This document shows, piece by piece, positions 52,483 to 62,221 of a DNA stretch of 64,000 bases (its first letter is position 1; every line of letters starts with the position of its first letter). The translations under genes and the position numbers were made by a program. A model generated the notes under the pieces. That model was not told the origin of the DNA, ran no database searches, and saw nothing but the letters and a program-made list of their open reading frames with translations. Origin of the DNA: JAVHYG01 sp040390025 (GTDB taxonomy: Bacteria > Pseudomonadota > Gammaproteobacteria > Diplorickettsiales > Diplorickettsiaceae); NCBI GenBank assembly GCA_040390025.1, contig JAZJZD010000004.1:186001-250000 (forward strand), read 5' to 3'.

Positions 52483-53253
52483 TTATGATTCCAGCTTAAA
52501 TGGGCAGTCCTTAATGGTATCGCCTTTACACTTGTAAAGACCCCATTCATTGATGGCCTCCCAGCGTTTTCTATAATCGCCATTAAGCTTAAACTGGGGT
52601 TTATATTCTGTTTGATCATTATCTATCAGATCAAACCTTATTCCATCGGCTAAACGGTATTCGCACCCTGTAAGCGCTCTTCCTAGAGTGGGATTATTGG
52701 CATTTTTAGAAAAAAAATAAGCTGCTTCAAAATTTTCAATTCTATTTAGATGTAACTCACTAGCATGCTTACCAATTAAATTTAAGTGAATACTTGTATA
52801 CAAACAGGTCTTTCTTGCTTTATCGAGCAAATAAACTAGCATATGTCTTATGTTCTTACCATCGCTTGAAGAAAAGGACACGTGTATGTTTAATTGATTA
52901 GCAATAAATAGTACCAGCGGATTAAAAGGCTCTTTGCCAAACCTCGGGCGGATAGTCGTAAAAAAACTTTCGGGATCCTCATTGATTCGCTGTGTTATCT
53001 TTTTAACAGCCTGTTTATCTAATTTCTCCAAGTTATACTCTTTCAGATGCTCTTTTATTGTAGTTTTTACCATAGCTTCCGTGACAAGTACTTTACAGCC
53101 GGGTTTAATAGCTTCTGGACTAGGACAATAGTCTGCCTTAACAGCTAAAGTAAAAAATAAAATAGCGAAAGGGAAAAAATATTTTTTTTTAGCATAAATT
53201 ACTCCGTTAAGATAAAAACGTACTTCAGTGTAAATATTTAAAAGACTGGTCAT
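52483..53253 (-). CDS. Exported protein of unknown function; start affected by a poly(A) tract
   Basis: 256 residues as an open frame from an ATG at 53253 that has no ribosome binding site. A signal-peptide core, YFFPFAILFFTLAVKA, lies about 35 residues in. A better start, ATG at 53193-53195 (plus-strand 'cat' read backwards) with GGAG six bases upstream, is out of frame by one base at a run of nine A. Ten A would give MLKKKYFFPFA..., an ideal signal peptide. The mature part has several Cys (CPSPEAIKPGC, ALTGCEYRL, LYKCKGDTIKDC) and no known domain. It separates pilM from mrcA. Confidence 0.6.
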   Translation of the reverse strand: MTSLLNIYTEVRFYLNGVIYAKKKYFFPFAILFFTLAVKADYCPSPEAIKPGCKVLVTEAMVKTTIKEHLKEYNLEKLDKQAVKKITQRINEDPESFFTTIRPRFGKEPFNPLVLFIANQLNIHVSFSSSDGKNIRHMLVYLLDKARKTCLYTSIHLNLIGKHASELHLNRIENFEAAYFFSKNANNPTLGRALTGCEYRLADGIRFDLIDNDQTEYKPQFKLNGDYRKRWEAINEWGLYKCKGDTIKDCPFKLES

Positions 53254-53578
53254 ATATTAATCAATGATGTGGCTGCGCTATAGTTTTTTCCATATTTAGT
53301 TTATATATCAATAAATGATTTAATTATTATATTTAAAAATGACTCGCGCCTTCAGGCAAACCAGGTACATTACATTTTTGCCTTATTCTCAAACAAGCTC
53401 AAAGGGACAAATTATAAAATTGGTAAAAAATAAGAAAGCACTAACAGCCTCTTTTTTAACTTGGAACCCAGCAAACTGGTTTTTTTTGCAGAGAGCCTCT
53501 TAAATAACAAAACTCCGCCATTAGGACATTAATAATGAGATGCGATATTATGTTGTAATTGAGTCATTGCCCTTAACT
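53254..53578. other. AT-rich divergent spacer upstream of mrcA
   Basis: About 325 bases with no gene I can support. It holds a short AACCCAG-CAAA-CTGGTT near-palindrome around 53465-53481, followed by a T-run, possibly a leader hairpin of mrcA. No clear promoter pair was found. Confidence 0.35.
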
Positions 53579-56014
53579 ATGAAACAACATCGAACCTCCC
53601 TCTTACGTAACCTACTATTGATGTTATTAAGCCTATTAATTACGCTTATTGTTGTAGCAGGCGTTCTCTATATGTATTTGGACAAGCAATTACCAAACGT
53701 GGATGAATTAAAATCTGTACAATTACCCATTCCCATGAAAATCTACACCAGCGATGGTCAACCCATTGCTGAATTCGGCGAACTTCACCGAAATTTAGTT
53801 AGACTGAATGAAGTTCCGACCTTAATGGTAAATGCCTTTCTAGCGACAGAAGATCAACGTTTTTTAGAACATCATGGTGTTGATTTTTATGGTCTATTAC
53901 GTGCTGCCAGCGAATTACTAATAACCGGTAATAAAGTACAAGGCGGTAGCACTATTACAATGCAAGTTGCACGTAATTTTTATCTTTCCCGTGAAAAAAC
54001 TTTTCTACGTAAATTTACGGAAATTCTCTTATCCCTCAAAATCGAACGTGAATTTACCAAAGATCAAATTCTAGAATTGTACCTTAACAAAATTTTTCTG
54101 GGGAATCGCGCTTATGGGATTGCCGCTGCGGCTCAAATTTATTTTGATAAAACACTAAACCAATTAACACTCCCCGAAATGGCCACGATCGCAGGCCTAC
54201 CGAAAGCGCCTTCTGCTATTAATCCATTGGTTAACCCTATTGCAGCAAAGCAACGCCGTGATCATGTATTAGCACGTATGCTTGAATTAGGTTATATCTC
54301 AAGACCTGCTTATGAAACCGCCATTCAAACGCCCATGCAAACACATCCCGACACAGAAACTGAAGGAATGATAAAAGCTCCTTACGTCGCAGAAATGGTG
54401 CGCGATATGATGTATAAAAGTTTTGGCGACAATATTTATACAAAAGGTTATAGCGTTTATACAACGCTGAATACAGCGCAACAAATAGCAGCTAACAAAG
54501 CCTTACGTACCGCTTTATTGGCTTATGATCTTCGTCATGGCTATCGCGGGCCGGAAAAAAATATTGGTCCATTAAATCCTGCAAAGCTTACTCATGCATT
54601 AAGTGCACTTCACCGCATTGCTTCAATAAATGATCTACAAGCCGCTATTGTCACGCTCATTACGGATCAAGGCGTGATGGCTTTGTTGCCAAATAATCAA
54701 TCGATTCTTATCCCTTGGGAAGGACTTGCCTGGACAATGCCACAATTAGATAGCACGCAACTTAATCCTCCACCTGAAGCATTGAGAAATAAACTACACA
54801 TAGGCGATATCATCCGCGTCCAAAACCAAAATAATTCTTGGACACTTGCTCAAATACCCAAAGTACAAGGGGCTCTAGTTGCTTTGAACCCTCAAAATGG
54901 CGCTATCAGTGCGTTAGTGGGAGGCTTTGATTATAATTTAAGTAAATTCAATCGTGTCATTCAAGCTGAGAGACAACCTGGATCAGGCTTTAAACCCTTT
55001 ATTTATGCCGCAGCACTTGCTAAAGGATATACGCTTGCTAACGTATTTAATGATGCGCCCTTAGTATTTGATATTCCAGGACGTGCTGAACCCTGGCGTC
55101 CACAAAATGATAATCATATTTTTAGTGGACCTACCCGTTTACGTGTTGCTTTAGCCAAATCTATCAATCTTGTTTCAGTCCGTTTATTACAAGCAATCGA
55201 TATACCTTATGTTTTAACTTATGCCAAACGTTTTGGTTTTAATCCCAAAAAATTACCACGTAATCTTTCGCTCGCATTAGGTACGGGTGAGGTCACTCCT
55301 ATTGAATTGGCACGTGGTTATGCTGTTTTTGCAAATGGCGGCTATCGAGTAACTCCTTATTTAATTGACCATATTACTGATGAACAGGGCGAAATAATTT
55401 ATCAAGCTGAGCCCAAAATAGCCTGTGAAGATTGCATAATCGGTAAAATTGAATCGCCTGCACCGGACGTAAAAGATAATCCTTTCGCACCGCAAGCTAT
55501 TCCACCTGATATCGCTTTTTTAATGACTTCTGCTTTGAAAGATGTCATTCGCTATGGCACTGGCAGTCAAGCAAGAAGCCTCGGCCGCCATGATCTCGCT
55601 GGAAAAACTGGAACTACTAGTGATTATGTAGATACATGGTTTACAGGGTTTAATAGTGATTTGGTTGCGACTGTTTGGATAGGTTTTGATCAACCCAGTT
55701 CGGTTCTCGAATACGGGGCAAAAACTGCCTTACCGATGTGGATTGATTTCATGCGTGTTGCGTTACAAGGTAAACCCGAACGAACAATGCCACAACCTCC
55801 TGATATTATTACTGCTAGCATTGATCCAATGACAGGTTACTTACTTCCAGAAGGCACGTCTGGTTCCATTTTAGAGTACTTTCGCAAAGATAATTTGCCA
55901 AGGATAGCAACCGAAGAGACCATTCCTCTAGAACCTGAAAACCAAGAAGGCGCAGCAGATTCGCCACAAACAGAAATTCAAAACAATTCTCAAAATAATG
56001 AACCATTGTTTTAA
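53579..56014 (+). CDS. mrcA: Penicillin-binding protein 1A
   Basis: A bifunctional class A PBP of about 811 residues. A short cytosolic N-terminus and membrane anchor (LLLMLLSLLITLIVVAGVLYMYL) precede the GT51 glycosyltransferase domain (ATEDQRFLEHHGVDFYGLLRAA, GGSTITMQVARNFYLSREKT). The transpeptidase domain has SxxK in GSGFKPFIYAAAL, SIN in AKSINLVSVR, and KTGTT in LAGKTGTTSDY. The disordered C-terminal tail is Glu/Gln/Asn-rich. I prefer the ATG at 53579; an ATG at 53540 would add 13 residues, and neither has a convincing ribosome binding site. It synthesises and cross-links peptidoglycan and may be the target of LpoA, encoded at 62.2 kb. Confidence 0.95.
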   Translation: MKQHRTSLLRNLLLMLLSLLITLIVVAGVLYMYLDKQLPNVDELKSVQLPIPMKIYTSDGQPIAEFGELHRNLVRLNEVPTLMVNAFLATEDQRFLEHHGVDFYGLLRAASELLITGNKVQGGSTITMQVARNFYLSREKTFLRKFTEILLSLKIEREFTKDQILELYLNKIFLGNRAYGIAAAAQIYFDKTLNQLTLPEMATIAGLPKAPSAINPLVNPIAAKQRRDHVLARMLELGYISRPAYETAIQTPMQTHPDTETEGMIKAPYVAEMVRDMMYKSFGDNIYTKGYSVYTTLNTAQQIAANKALRTALLAYDLRHGYRGPEKNIGPLNPAKLTHALSALHRIASINDLQAAIVTLITDQGVMALLPNNQSILIPWEGLAWTMPQLDSTQLNPPPEALRNKLHIGDIIRVQNQNNSWTLAQIPKVQGALVALNPQNGAISALVGGFDYNLSKFNRVIQAERQPGSGFKPFIYAAALAKGYTLANVFNDAPLVFDIPGRAEPWRPQNDNHIFSGPTRLRVALAKSINLVSVRLLQAIDIPYVLTYAKRFGFNPKKLPRNLSLALGTGEVTPIELARGYAVFANGGYRVTPYLIDHITDEQGEIIYQAEPKIACEDCIIGKIESPAPDVKDNPFAPQAIPPDIAFLMTSALKDVIRYGTGSQARSLGRHDLAGKTGTTSDYVDTWFTGFNSDLVATVWIGFDQPSSVLEYGAKTALPMWIDFMRVALQGKPERTMPQPPDIITASIDPMTGYLLPEGTSGSILEYFRKDNLPRIATEETIPLEPENQEGAADSPQTEIQNNSQNNEPLF

Positions 56015-56116
56015 TAATGGCTTATAAAACAAAAAACACTAGATATCCTTGCATTGCTAGCCGACCCTCTTTTTGCGCTTGCGCATGCCACAAAATAATA
56101 AGCGCACTGGCTTAAC

Positions 56117-56578
56117 TTAACGTAACCCTATTGCATTTTCTAAGTCTCGCTTAGTCTGCGAACCCACCAGTATACGTTTCAAACGACCATCCGGCCCAAT
56201 TAAAAGCATCGTTGGCAACCCACGGATTCTTCCAACACCAAAACGACCTTTAGGGTCATAAGCAAAAGTAGGGAAGGCAACGCCACTTTCTTGTATGCGC
56301 TGAGGTAAGTCTTTTAAAGGTCCATCCTCATAATTAACACCAAACATAACCACTTCATTACGATGTGCTTTATAAAAAGCATTTAGATCCGGTATTTCTT
56401 CCATACAAATATTACACCAGGTTGCCCAATAACTGATCACAACCCATTTGCCTTTATAATCTGAAAAGTTAATAGGGTCCTTTACAATAGTAAAAGGAGT
56501 AGGCGAAACAGCGAAGGCTACTGTAGAAAATAAAACCAACATGGCCGTTAAAACAATTGCTCGAAAAGCGCTCGTCAT
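56117..56578 (-). CDS. TlpA-like periplasmic thioredoxin
   Basis: 153 residues with a Sec signal peptide (FRAIVLTAMLVLFSTVAFA). The thioredoxin fold has a C-x-x-C active site, Cys55 and Cys58 in YWATWCNICMEEIP, and the cis-Pro in RGLPTMLLIGPDGRL. TlpA/ResA-type proteins reduce periplasmic disulfides, for example for cytochrome assembly; no cytochrome genes adjoin. The ATG at 56578 follows GGGGAG. Confidence 0.9.
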   Translation of the reverse strand: MTSAFRAIVLTAMLVLFSTVAFAVSPTPFTIVKDPINFSDYKGKWVVISYWATWCNICMEEIPDLNAFYKAHRNEVVMFGVNYEDGPLKDLPQRIQESGVAFPTFAYDPKGRFGVGRIRGLPTMLLIGPDGRLKRILVGSQTKRDLENAIGLR

Positions 56579-56718
56579 AATACTCCCCAAAAATTAGGTG
56601 TTATTATCTGATTAAACGTTAACTTTTCAAATAACTCAAGTTTTTAGTAAAATTAAAATTGCAGTTTCTCGGCAAAATCTTTTAATTCACTTATAGACTT
56701 GCTATTATAAATTTCACT

Positions 56719-56804
56719 TAGGGGTGCCTATTTTTAAGGTTATAAAAAACCAAGTGGGCTGAGAAATACCCTTACCACCTGATCGGGATAATGCCCGCGT
56801 AGGA
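56719..56804 (+). promoter_or_regulatory. TPP riboswitch (THI box)
   Basis: The thi-box landmarks are all present: GGGGTGCC at 56721, GGGCTGAGAAATACCC (56756-56771), then ACCTGATCGGGATAATGCC and GCGTAGGAAAA ending just before the ATG at 56813. AGGAAAA is also the likely ribosome binding site, so ligand binding probably blocks translation initiation. Thiamine pyrophosphate should shut off the transporter operon downstream. Confidence 0.95.
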
Positions 56805-56812
56805 AAAGTCAT

Positions 56813-57544
56813 ATGAAATCACCCGCTATTTCTATAGCGAATGCGTGTTTACGCTATAAAGATCAAATTCTATTTGATCGCCTTAATTTTCATTTGCCCG
56901 CCGGCATGACAACCTGTTTACTTGGCTCTAGCGGGATTGGTAAAACGAGTTTTTTGAGATTGATTGCCGGATTAAATACAAATGCGCAAGCGGACATCTA
57001 TGCCAGTGATCAAAAAAATCTGCATACTCGCATTGCCTATATTACGCAGTCCGATTATCTATTACCCTGGCTCTCTGTTTTAGATAATGTTTTACTGGGT
57101 TACCGCTTACGACGCACAAAAACTAAACCGCTCGAACGTGCCTATGAATTATTGAAGCAATTAGAGTTATACCACGCATTAAAAAAATATCCTTCCCAGT
57201 TGTCAGGAGGCATGCAACAGCGTGTCGCTTTAGCACGGATATTACTTGAAGATCGCCCTATCCTGCTCATGGATGAACCCTTTTCTGCTCTTGATACCAT
57301 CACGCGTTATCAACTCCATGAACTCGCAGCCCCGTTATTAAAAGATCGTACTGTATTGCTCATAACCCATGATCCATTAGAAGCCTTGCGTCTCGGACAT
57401 CATATTGCCATTATGTCAGGCCAACCCGCGCAAATTGAATATTTAGATACAGCATTAACTACAGTCCCGCCACGCTCCCATAGCAATGTAGATCTATTAA
57501 GCTGGCAAAGTAAACTCTTACATCGCCTTCAAGAGTGCCACTAA
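56813..57544 (+). CDS. thiZ: ABC transporter ATPase for thiamine pyrimidine precursor uptake
   Basis: A 243-residue ABC ATPase. Walker A LLGSSGIGKTSF (near 37-48), Q-loop YITQSDYLLPW, signature QLSGGMQQRVALARIL, Walker B PILLMDEPFSALD, and switch His in LLITHDPLEAL. Similar to SsuB/TauB/ThiZ-type ATPases. The substrate assignment comes from the TPP riboswitch directly upstream and the NMT1-like binding protein downstream. Its stop overlaps the permease start (TAATG). Confidence 0.85.
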   Translation: MKSPAISIANACLRYKDQILFDRLNFHLPAGMTTCLLGSSGIGKTSFLRLIAGLNTNAQADIYASDQKNLHTRIAYITQSDYLLPWLSVLDNVLLGYRLRRTKTKPLERAYELLKQLELYHALKKYPSQLSGGMQQRVALARILLEDRPILLMDEPFSALDTITRYQLHELAAPLLKDRTVLLITHDPLEALRLGHHIAIMSGQPAQIEYLDTALTTVPPRSHSNVDLLSWQSKLLHRLQECH

Positions 57545-58290
57545 TGCATTTATTACAGCGCGGACTCATGGTAACTTTATTTCTACTTATTGTTTGGCAA
57601 TGTCTCGTTACCCTATTCAAATTACCCCCTTATATATTACCTGCTCCATTACAAATTATTTCCAGCTTAATTCAACATGCACAATTGATTAGCCGTGAAT
57701 TAATTCCTACGTTAATAGAAACACTATTGGGTTTGTTTTTTGGCATAGCGCTTGGCATGTTGTTAGCCATGAGCATTACTTTATCCCGTACGCTGCATAC
57801 ACTCATGCTACCTCTTTTACTGGCTAGTCAAGCTTTACCCATATTTGCGCTCGCCCCTTTGCTCGTTATCTGGTTTGGTTATGGGATCACGGCTAAAATT
57901 TTAACAACCACATTAATGTTGTTTTTTCCTATTACGAATAATTTTCTTGATGGACTTAAACAGACACCTCAGCACTATTTGGATATGGCGCAACTTATGG
58001 GTAGTAGCCGATGGCAAATACTCTATCAAATTCGTTTTCCTGCAGCGCTACCCAATCTCGCTTCAGGCATACGCCTCGCTACAGTTATGGCCCCTTTAGG
58101 CGCTATTATTGGCGAGTGGGTAGGCAGCAGTCATGGCTTAGGATTTTTACTATTAAGCGCCAACGCACAAATGCAGATTGATCTCATGTTTGCTGTATTA
58201 TTCGTTATTATTTTATTAAGTATTTCCATTTATTTTTTAGTAGACAAGCTATTATATCTTGCAACTCCTTGGCTATTTCTAAAAAAATAA
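57544..58290 (+). CDS. thiX: ABC transporter permease for thiamine pyrimidine precursor
   Basis: About 248 residues with six hydrophobic helices and the BPD-transporter EAA-like loop (LIYLDMAQLMGSSRWQIL-type region near 150; PAALPNLASGIRLATVMA). The ATG at 57544 overlaps the ATPase stop by one base. A GTG at 57535 is possible. It is the second gene of the TPP-controlled transporter operon; the order ATPase-permease-binding protein is intact. Confidence 0.85.
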   Translation: MHLLQRGLMVTLFLLIVWQCLVTLFKLPPYILPAPLQIISSLIQHAQLISRELIPTLIETLLGLFFGIALGMLLAMSITLSRTLHTLMLPLLLASQALPIFALAPLLVIWFGYGITAKILTTTLMLFFPITNNFLDGLKQTPQHYLDMAQLMGSSRWQILYQIRFPAALPNLASGIRLATVMAPLGAIIGEWVGSSHGLGFLLLSANAQMQIDLMFAVLFVIILLSISIYFLVDKLLYLATPWLFLKK

Positions 58291-58305
58291 CTTGTGCTTT
58301 AATTT

Positions 58306-59232
58306 ATGAAAAAAATAATATGCATTTTCCTAGGGTTATTATTTTCCTTCTCTAGTTGTGCTTTCGCAAAACCACTAACGCTTATCCTTGACTGGCTTAT
58401 TAATCCTAACCATGCCGCCATTTTCGTTGCACAAGAACAGGGTTTTTTTCAAAAAGAAGGAATCCAGGTAAACATTATTTCGCCCGCCGATCCCGATGAT
58501 GGAGCAAAGCTCGTCGCTGCAGGTCACGCCGATCTCGCTATCACTTACCAACCACAGCTCATTGTACAAGTTGCACAGGGCTTGCCTTTAGTACGCATAG
58601 CCTCTCTGATAGATCATCCCTTAAACTGCCTGATCGTTAGAAAAAATAGTGGCATTCATACTATTGCCGATTTAAAAGGTAAGCGTATCGGCTATACTTC
58701 GCATATTGAAGGTACTTTAGCGCTGAATGCTTTATTACAAAAAGCGGGATTGACACTTAATGATGTCCAAACTATCAACATCCAATATAATTTGACGCAG
58801 GCATTACTAACAAAACGACTAGATGCCATTATTAATGTAACGCAAAACGTTGAACCCTTACAATTACAATCTGCCGGTCAACCCGTAAAAGTATTCCCTG
58901 TCGAAGGAGCAATGCCTTCCTATGATGAATTAATTATTGTCACCAATCGCCAGCAAATCAAAGATGTACGTATAGCAAAATTTTTAATTGCGCTGCAAAA
59001 AGCAAGTAACTACTTATTAAAGCATCCTGAAAAAAGCTGGAAATTATTTGCTAAAAATAATCCCGCCTTAAACAATGCATTAAATCACCAAATTTGGCAG
59101 GCCACACTACCTTATTTTGCGCACTATCCCGCTCAATTCGATAAAAAACGTTATCAACACTTTGCAAATTTTCTCGTACAAGAAAAAGTTATTCAAAAAC
59201 ATATGAATTATTTAGAATACACCTACAATTAA
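58306..59232 (+). CDS. thiY: NMT1/THI5-like substrate-binding protein of the pyrimidine transporter
   Basis: 308 residues with a Sec signal peptide (cleavage near AFA|KP). The mature protein begins LTLILDWLINPNHAAIFVAQEQGFFQKEGI, the hallmark of NMT1/ThiY proteins that bind HMP or N-formyl-aminopyrimidine. DPDDGAKLVAAGHADLAITYQPQ and DLKGKRIGYTS follow. The TPP riboswitch upstream supports a role in thiamine precursor salvage. No thiamine biosynthesis gene is in the window. Confidence 0.88.
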   Translation: MKKIICIFLGLLFSFSSCAFAKPLTLILDWLINPNHAAIFVAQEQGFFQKEGIQVNIISPADPDDGAKLVAAGHADLAITYQPQLIVQVAQGLPLVRIASLIDHPLNCLIVRKNSGIHTIADLKGKRIGYTSHIEGTLALNALLQKAGLTLNDVQTINIQYNLTQALLTKRLDAIINVTQNVEPLQLQSAGQPVKVFPVEGAMPSYDELIIVTNRQQIKDVRIAKFLIALQKASNYLLKHPEKSWKLFAKNNPALNNALNHQIWQATLPYFAHYPAQFDKKRYQHFANFLVQEKVIQKHMNYLEYTYN

Positions 59233-59341
59233 AATAGTTATCCTTGGTACGCTACGCTGTGACGATACCCTTGTACTCGTAAATACGAATGTTTAGATCA
59301 TCCTTATAAATTTTTCCAAAGTCCGTTACAATCCCTAGTCT

Positions 59342-61516
59342 ATGAACAATCAAGAAAGCTTATTAGAATCCCTTAATGAGGCGCAACGAAATGTTGTCTC
59401 TGCACCACAAGGCCATTTACTCATACTCGCTGGTGCTGGCAGTGGCAAGACACGTGTATTAGTCCATCGTATCGCTTGGCTTATCGATGTCGAAAATATA
59501 TCTCCCCACAATATCTTGGCCGTCACCTTTACTAACAAGGCGGCTGGAGAAATGCGTCACCGGCTAGAAGCTTTAGTGAACTTACCTATTAAAATGATGT
59601 GGGTAGGCACTTTCCATGGACTTGCTCATCGCTTACTACGCCAACACTGGGAAGCGGCCGGTTTACCGCAAGCCTTTCAAATTCTGGACAGCGATGATCA
59701 ACATCGCATTATTAAGCGTATTATCAACGGCTTAAATCTCGATGAAGCGCAATGGATTCCAAAGAAAGTTCAATGGTTTATTAATAAACAAAAAGATGAA
59801 GGTATACGGCCGCACCAAGTCGCCAATGCCAATGATCCTTACAACAAAACCTTAATCACCATTTACCAAGCCTACGAAGAACACTGTACACGGAATGGGG
59901 TTATTGATTTTGCAGAAATTATTTTACGGAGCTATGAGCTTTTTATTAAAAATCCAGACATATTAGAACATTATCGAACACGTTTTCGACACATCTTAGT
60001 GGATGAGTTCCAAGATACAAATACGATTCAATACGCTTGGCTAAAATTACTCAGTAGCGGACAAAATTACTTAATGATAGTCGGCGATGATGACCAATCT
60101 ATCTATGGCTGGCGTGGCGCGCGTGTAGAAAACATCCAACGCTTCACACACGACTTTCCAAATAACCAGGTCATTCGACTCGAACAAAATTATCGTTCCA
60201 CTGGCGTTATTTTAGCCGCCTCGAACGCACTTATTTCTCACAATGATGGTCGTTTAGGTAAAAAACTCTGGAGTAGCGGCGGACAAGGCGAGTTAATATC
60301 CCTTTACGGTGCCTTTAATGATCTTGACGAAGCCCGCTTTATCGTCGAACAAATTAAACAAGCTTATAAAAAAGGGTTGCAATACAATGAAAATGCTATC
60401 TTATATCGTTCTAACGCTCAATCACGGGTATTAGAAGAAGCGTTGATTCGAGCACAAATTCCTTATCGTATCTATGGCGGACTACGCTTTTTTGAACGTG
60501 CTGAAATTAAAGATGCCTTGGCCTATCTACGTTTGATCGCAAATCGGAACGATGACCAAGCCTTTGAACGCGTCGTAAATACACCCACGCGAGGAATCGG
60601 TGACACAACGGTTCAGACACTACGTAACGAGGCACGTAACCAAGCTATCTCCTTATGGGAATCTTCGCAGCAAATATTAGCGAATAAGCGCTTATCCGCA
60701 CGAGCTGATAATGCGTTAACTGTTTTTTTACGCTTAATTGATCAAATGGATGAAGAAACAAAAACATTATCACTCTCTGAACAGACAGAACAAGTACTCT
60801 ATAGCAGTAGCTTATTTGCCCATTATAAAAAAGAAAAAGGGGAACGCGGTCAGGCACGCATTGAAAACCTCGAGGAGTTAATTAATGCGACACGCCAATT
60901 TACGCCGGAGGAGGATAGTGTTTCTATTTTATCGGCCTTTTTAGCCCACGTTGCACTCGAAGCGGGTGAACACCAAAGTGATAGCGCGGAAAAATGTGTA
61001 CAGTTAATGACATTGCATTCCGCCAAAGGCTTAGAATTTCCTCAGGTTTTTTTATGCGGTATGGAAGAAGGTCTATTTCCGCATCACATGTCCCATGAAG
61101 AGCCCGGACGATTAGAAGAAGAACGGCGTTTATGTTATGTAGGCATGACGCGTGCCATGAAAAAACTTTACTTAAGCTATGCTGAAGTACGCCGCTTACA
61201 CGGCACAGAAAGCCACCATAGACCTTCACGATTTATTGCTGAAATTCCAAAAGAACTCTTAAATGAAGTAAGACTAAAAACACAGATAATCCGTCCCAGC
61301 CAATTAGCGTCGATAAAACCCTCACGCCAAAATAAAGAAACCATTGGCGATACGGGATTACGTTTAGGCCAACAAGTCACGCATTCAACTTTTGGCGAAG
61401 GGGTTATTGTTGATGCGGAAGGACAAGGTGGGCATACCAGATTGCAAGTTAAATTTAATAAAGCTGGAACTAAGTGGCTCATCGCGAGTTTTGCTAAACT
61501 CACTGTTCGTGGCTAA
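59342..61516 (+). CDS. uvrD: DNA helicase II UvrD
   Basis: A 724-residue SF1A 3'-5' helicase of nucleotide-excision and mismatch repair. Walker A ILAGAGSGKTRVLVHRI, Ia FTNKAAGEM, II VDEFQDTN, III GDDDQSIYGWRGA, IV RLEQNYRST, V LMTLHSAKGLEFPQVF, VI VGMTRAMKKLYLSYA. The UvrD-type C-terminal Tudor-like domain (GQQVTHSTFGEGVIVDAEG ... KWLIASFAKLT) separates it from Rep. ATG at 59342. It ends 22 bases before the convergent smrA. Confidence 0.96.
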   Translation: MNNQESLLESLNEAQRNVVSAPQGHLLILAGAGSGKTRVLVHRIAWLIDVENISPHNILAVTFTNKAAGEMRHRLEALVNLPIKMMWVGTFHGLAHRLLRQHWEAAGLPQAFQILDSDDQHRIIKRIINGLNLDEAQWIPKKVQWFINKQKDEGIRPHQVANANDPYNKTLITIYQAYEEHCTRNGVIDFAEIILRSYELFIKNPDILEHYRTRFRHILVDEFQDTNTIQYAWLKLLSSGQNYLMIVGDDDQSIYGWRGARVENIQRFTHDFPNNQVIRLEQNYRSTGVILAASNALISHNDGRLGKKLWSSGGQGELISLYGAFNDLDEARFIVEQIKQAYKKGLQYNENAILYRSNAQSRVLEEALIRAQIPYRIYGGLRFFERAEIKDALAYLRLIANRNDDQAFERVVNTPTRGIGDTTVQTLRNEARNQAISLWESSQQILANKRLSARADNALTVFLRLIDQMDEETKTLSLSEQTEQVLYSSSLFAHYKKEKGERGQARIENLEELINATRQFTPEEDSVSILSAFLAHVALEAGEHQSDSAEKCVQLMTLHSAKGLEFPQVFLCGMEEGLFPHHMSHEEPGRLEEERRLCYVGMTRAMKKLYLSYAEVRRLHGTESHHRPSRFIAEIPKELLNEVRLKTQIIRPSQLASIKPSRQNKETIGDTGLRLGQQVTHSTFGEGVIVDAEGQGGHTRLQVKFNKAGTKWLIASFAKLTVRG

Positions 61517-61538
61517 GGAATAATAAAATTTAGCCGCT

Positions 61539-62111
61539 CTATTTATTAGAAGTCGAAGGGCTGCGGCCTAATAATATATAGACTCCGCCTGCGCCCCCAT
61601 CTCTAGGTTGTGCCGAAGAAAAGGCTAAAACCCATGGAATCTGTGGTAACCAATAATTAATATGATTTTTTAATTTGGGGGTTAGTTGACCTTTACCATG
61701 AATAATTTGCACACAACGAAAACCTGCGCTTCGACTCACTTGCAAAAATTGTACAACGGCTAAACGAGCTTGTTCGACGGACATACCATGTAAGTCTAAA
61801 CAAGCGGATCGGGGTATTTCACCCTGCATTAATTTTTTTATCACTTTGAGCTGAGGCCCTTGGCGCCGAAAAAAAAGTTTCTCTTCCACCGCTATTATCT
61901 GCGTTATGGGATCAGAAAGCGGCGGTAAAGGCATCGTAAATTTATGTTGTACTTCTTTTTTCTCTGATATGGATTTAATCCGTTGCTTTAAAGGGGAAAA
62001 TTTTTTTGGCGTTTTTTTTAAAACGGGTATTCTTTTTGATCGCTTAACATCCTGCATTGCTTTGCGAAAAAAGATAAGATCCTCATCATCGGGTGGGAAA
62101 TACTTAGACAT
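61539..62111 (-). CDS. smrA: Smr-domain DNA endonuclease-like protein
   Basis: 190 residues. A basic N-terminus (about 1-65) is followed by the Smr domain: LDLHGMSVEQARLAVVQFL and RCVQIIHGKGQ, with the conserved D-x-H-G and H-G-K-G motifs, then LAFSSAQPRDGGAGGVYILL. Stand-alone Smr proteins of this type nick DNA in vitro; the role in the cell is unclear. ATG at 62111. Divergent from lpoA. Confidence 0.9.
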   Translation of the reverse strand: MSKYFPPDDEDLIFFRKAMQDVKRSKRIPVLKKTPKKFSPLKQRIKSISEKKEVQHKFTMPLPPLSDPITQIIAVEEKLFFRRQGPQLKVIKKLMQGEIPRSACLDLHGMSVEQARLAVVQFLQVSRSAGFRCVQIIHGKGQLTPKLKNHINYWLPQIPWVLAFSSAQPRDGGAGGVYILLGRSPSTSNK

Positions 62112-62221
62112 GCTTCATATACCTATATTCACAAGCCAGTTTTTAAGCCGTAACATTGCTTTACCGCATGGGAATAAACTACTATTGATAAGAATATTTA
62201 AAATTAGACGGCTGAGCAAAA

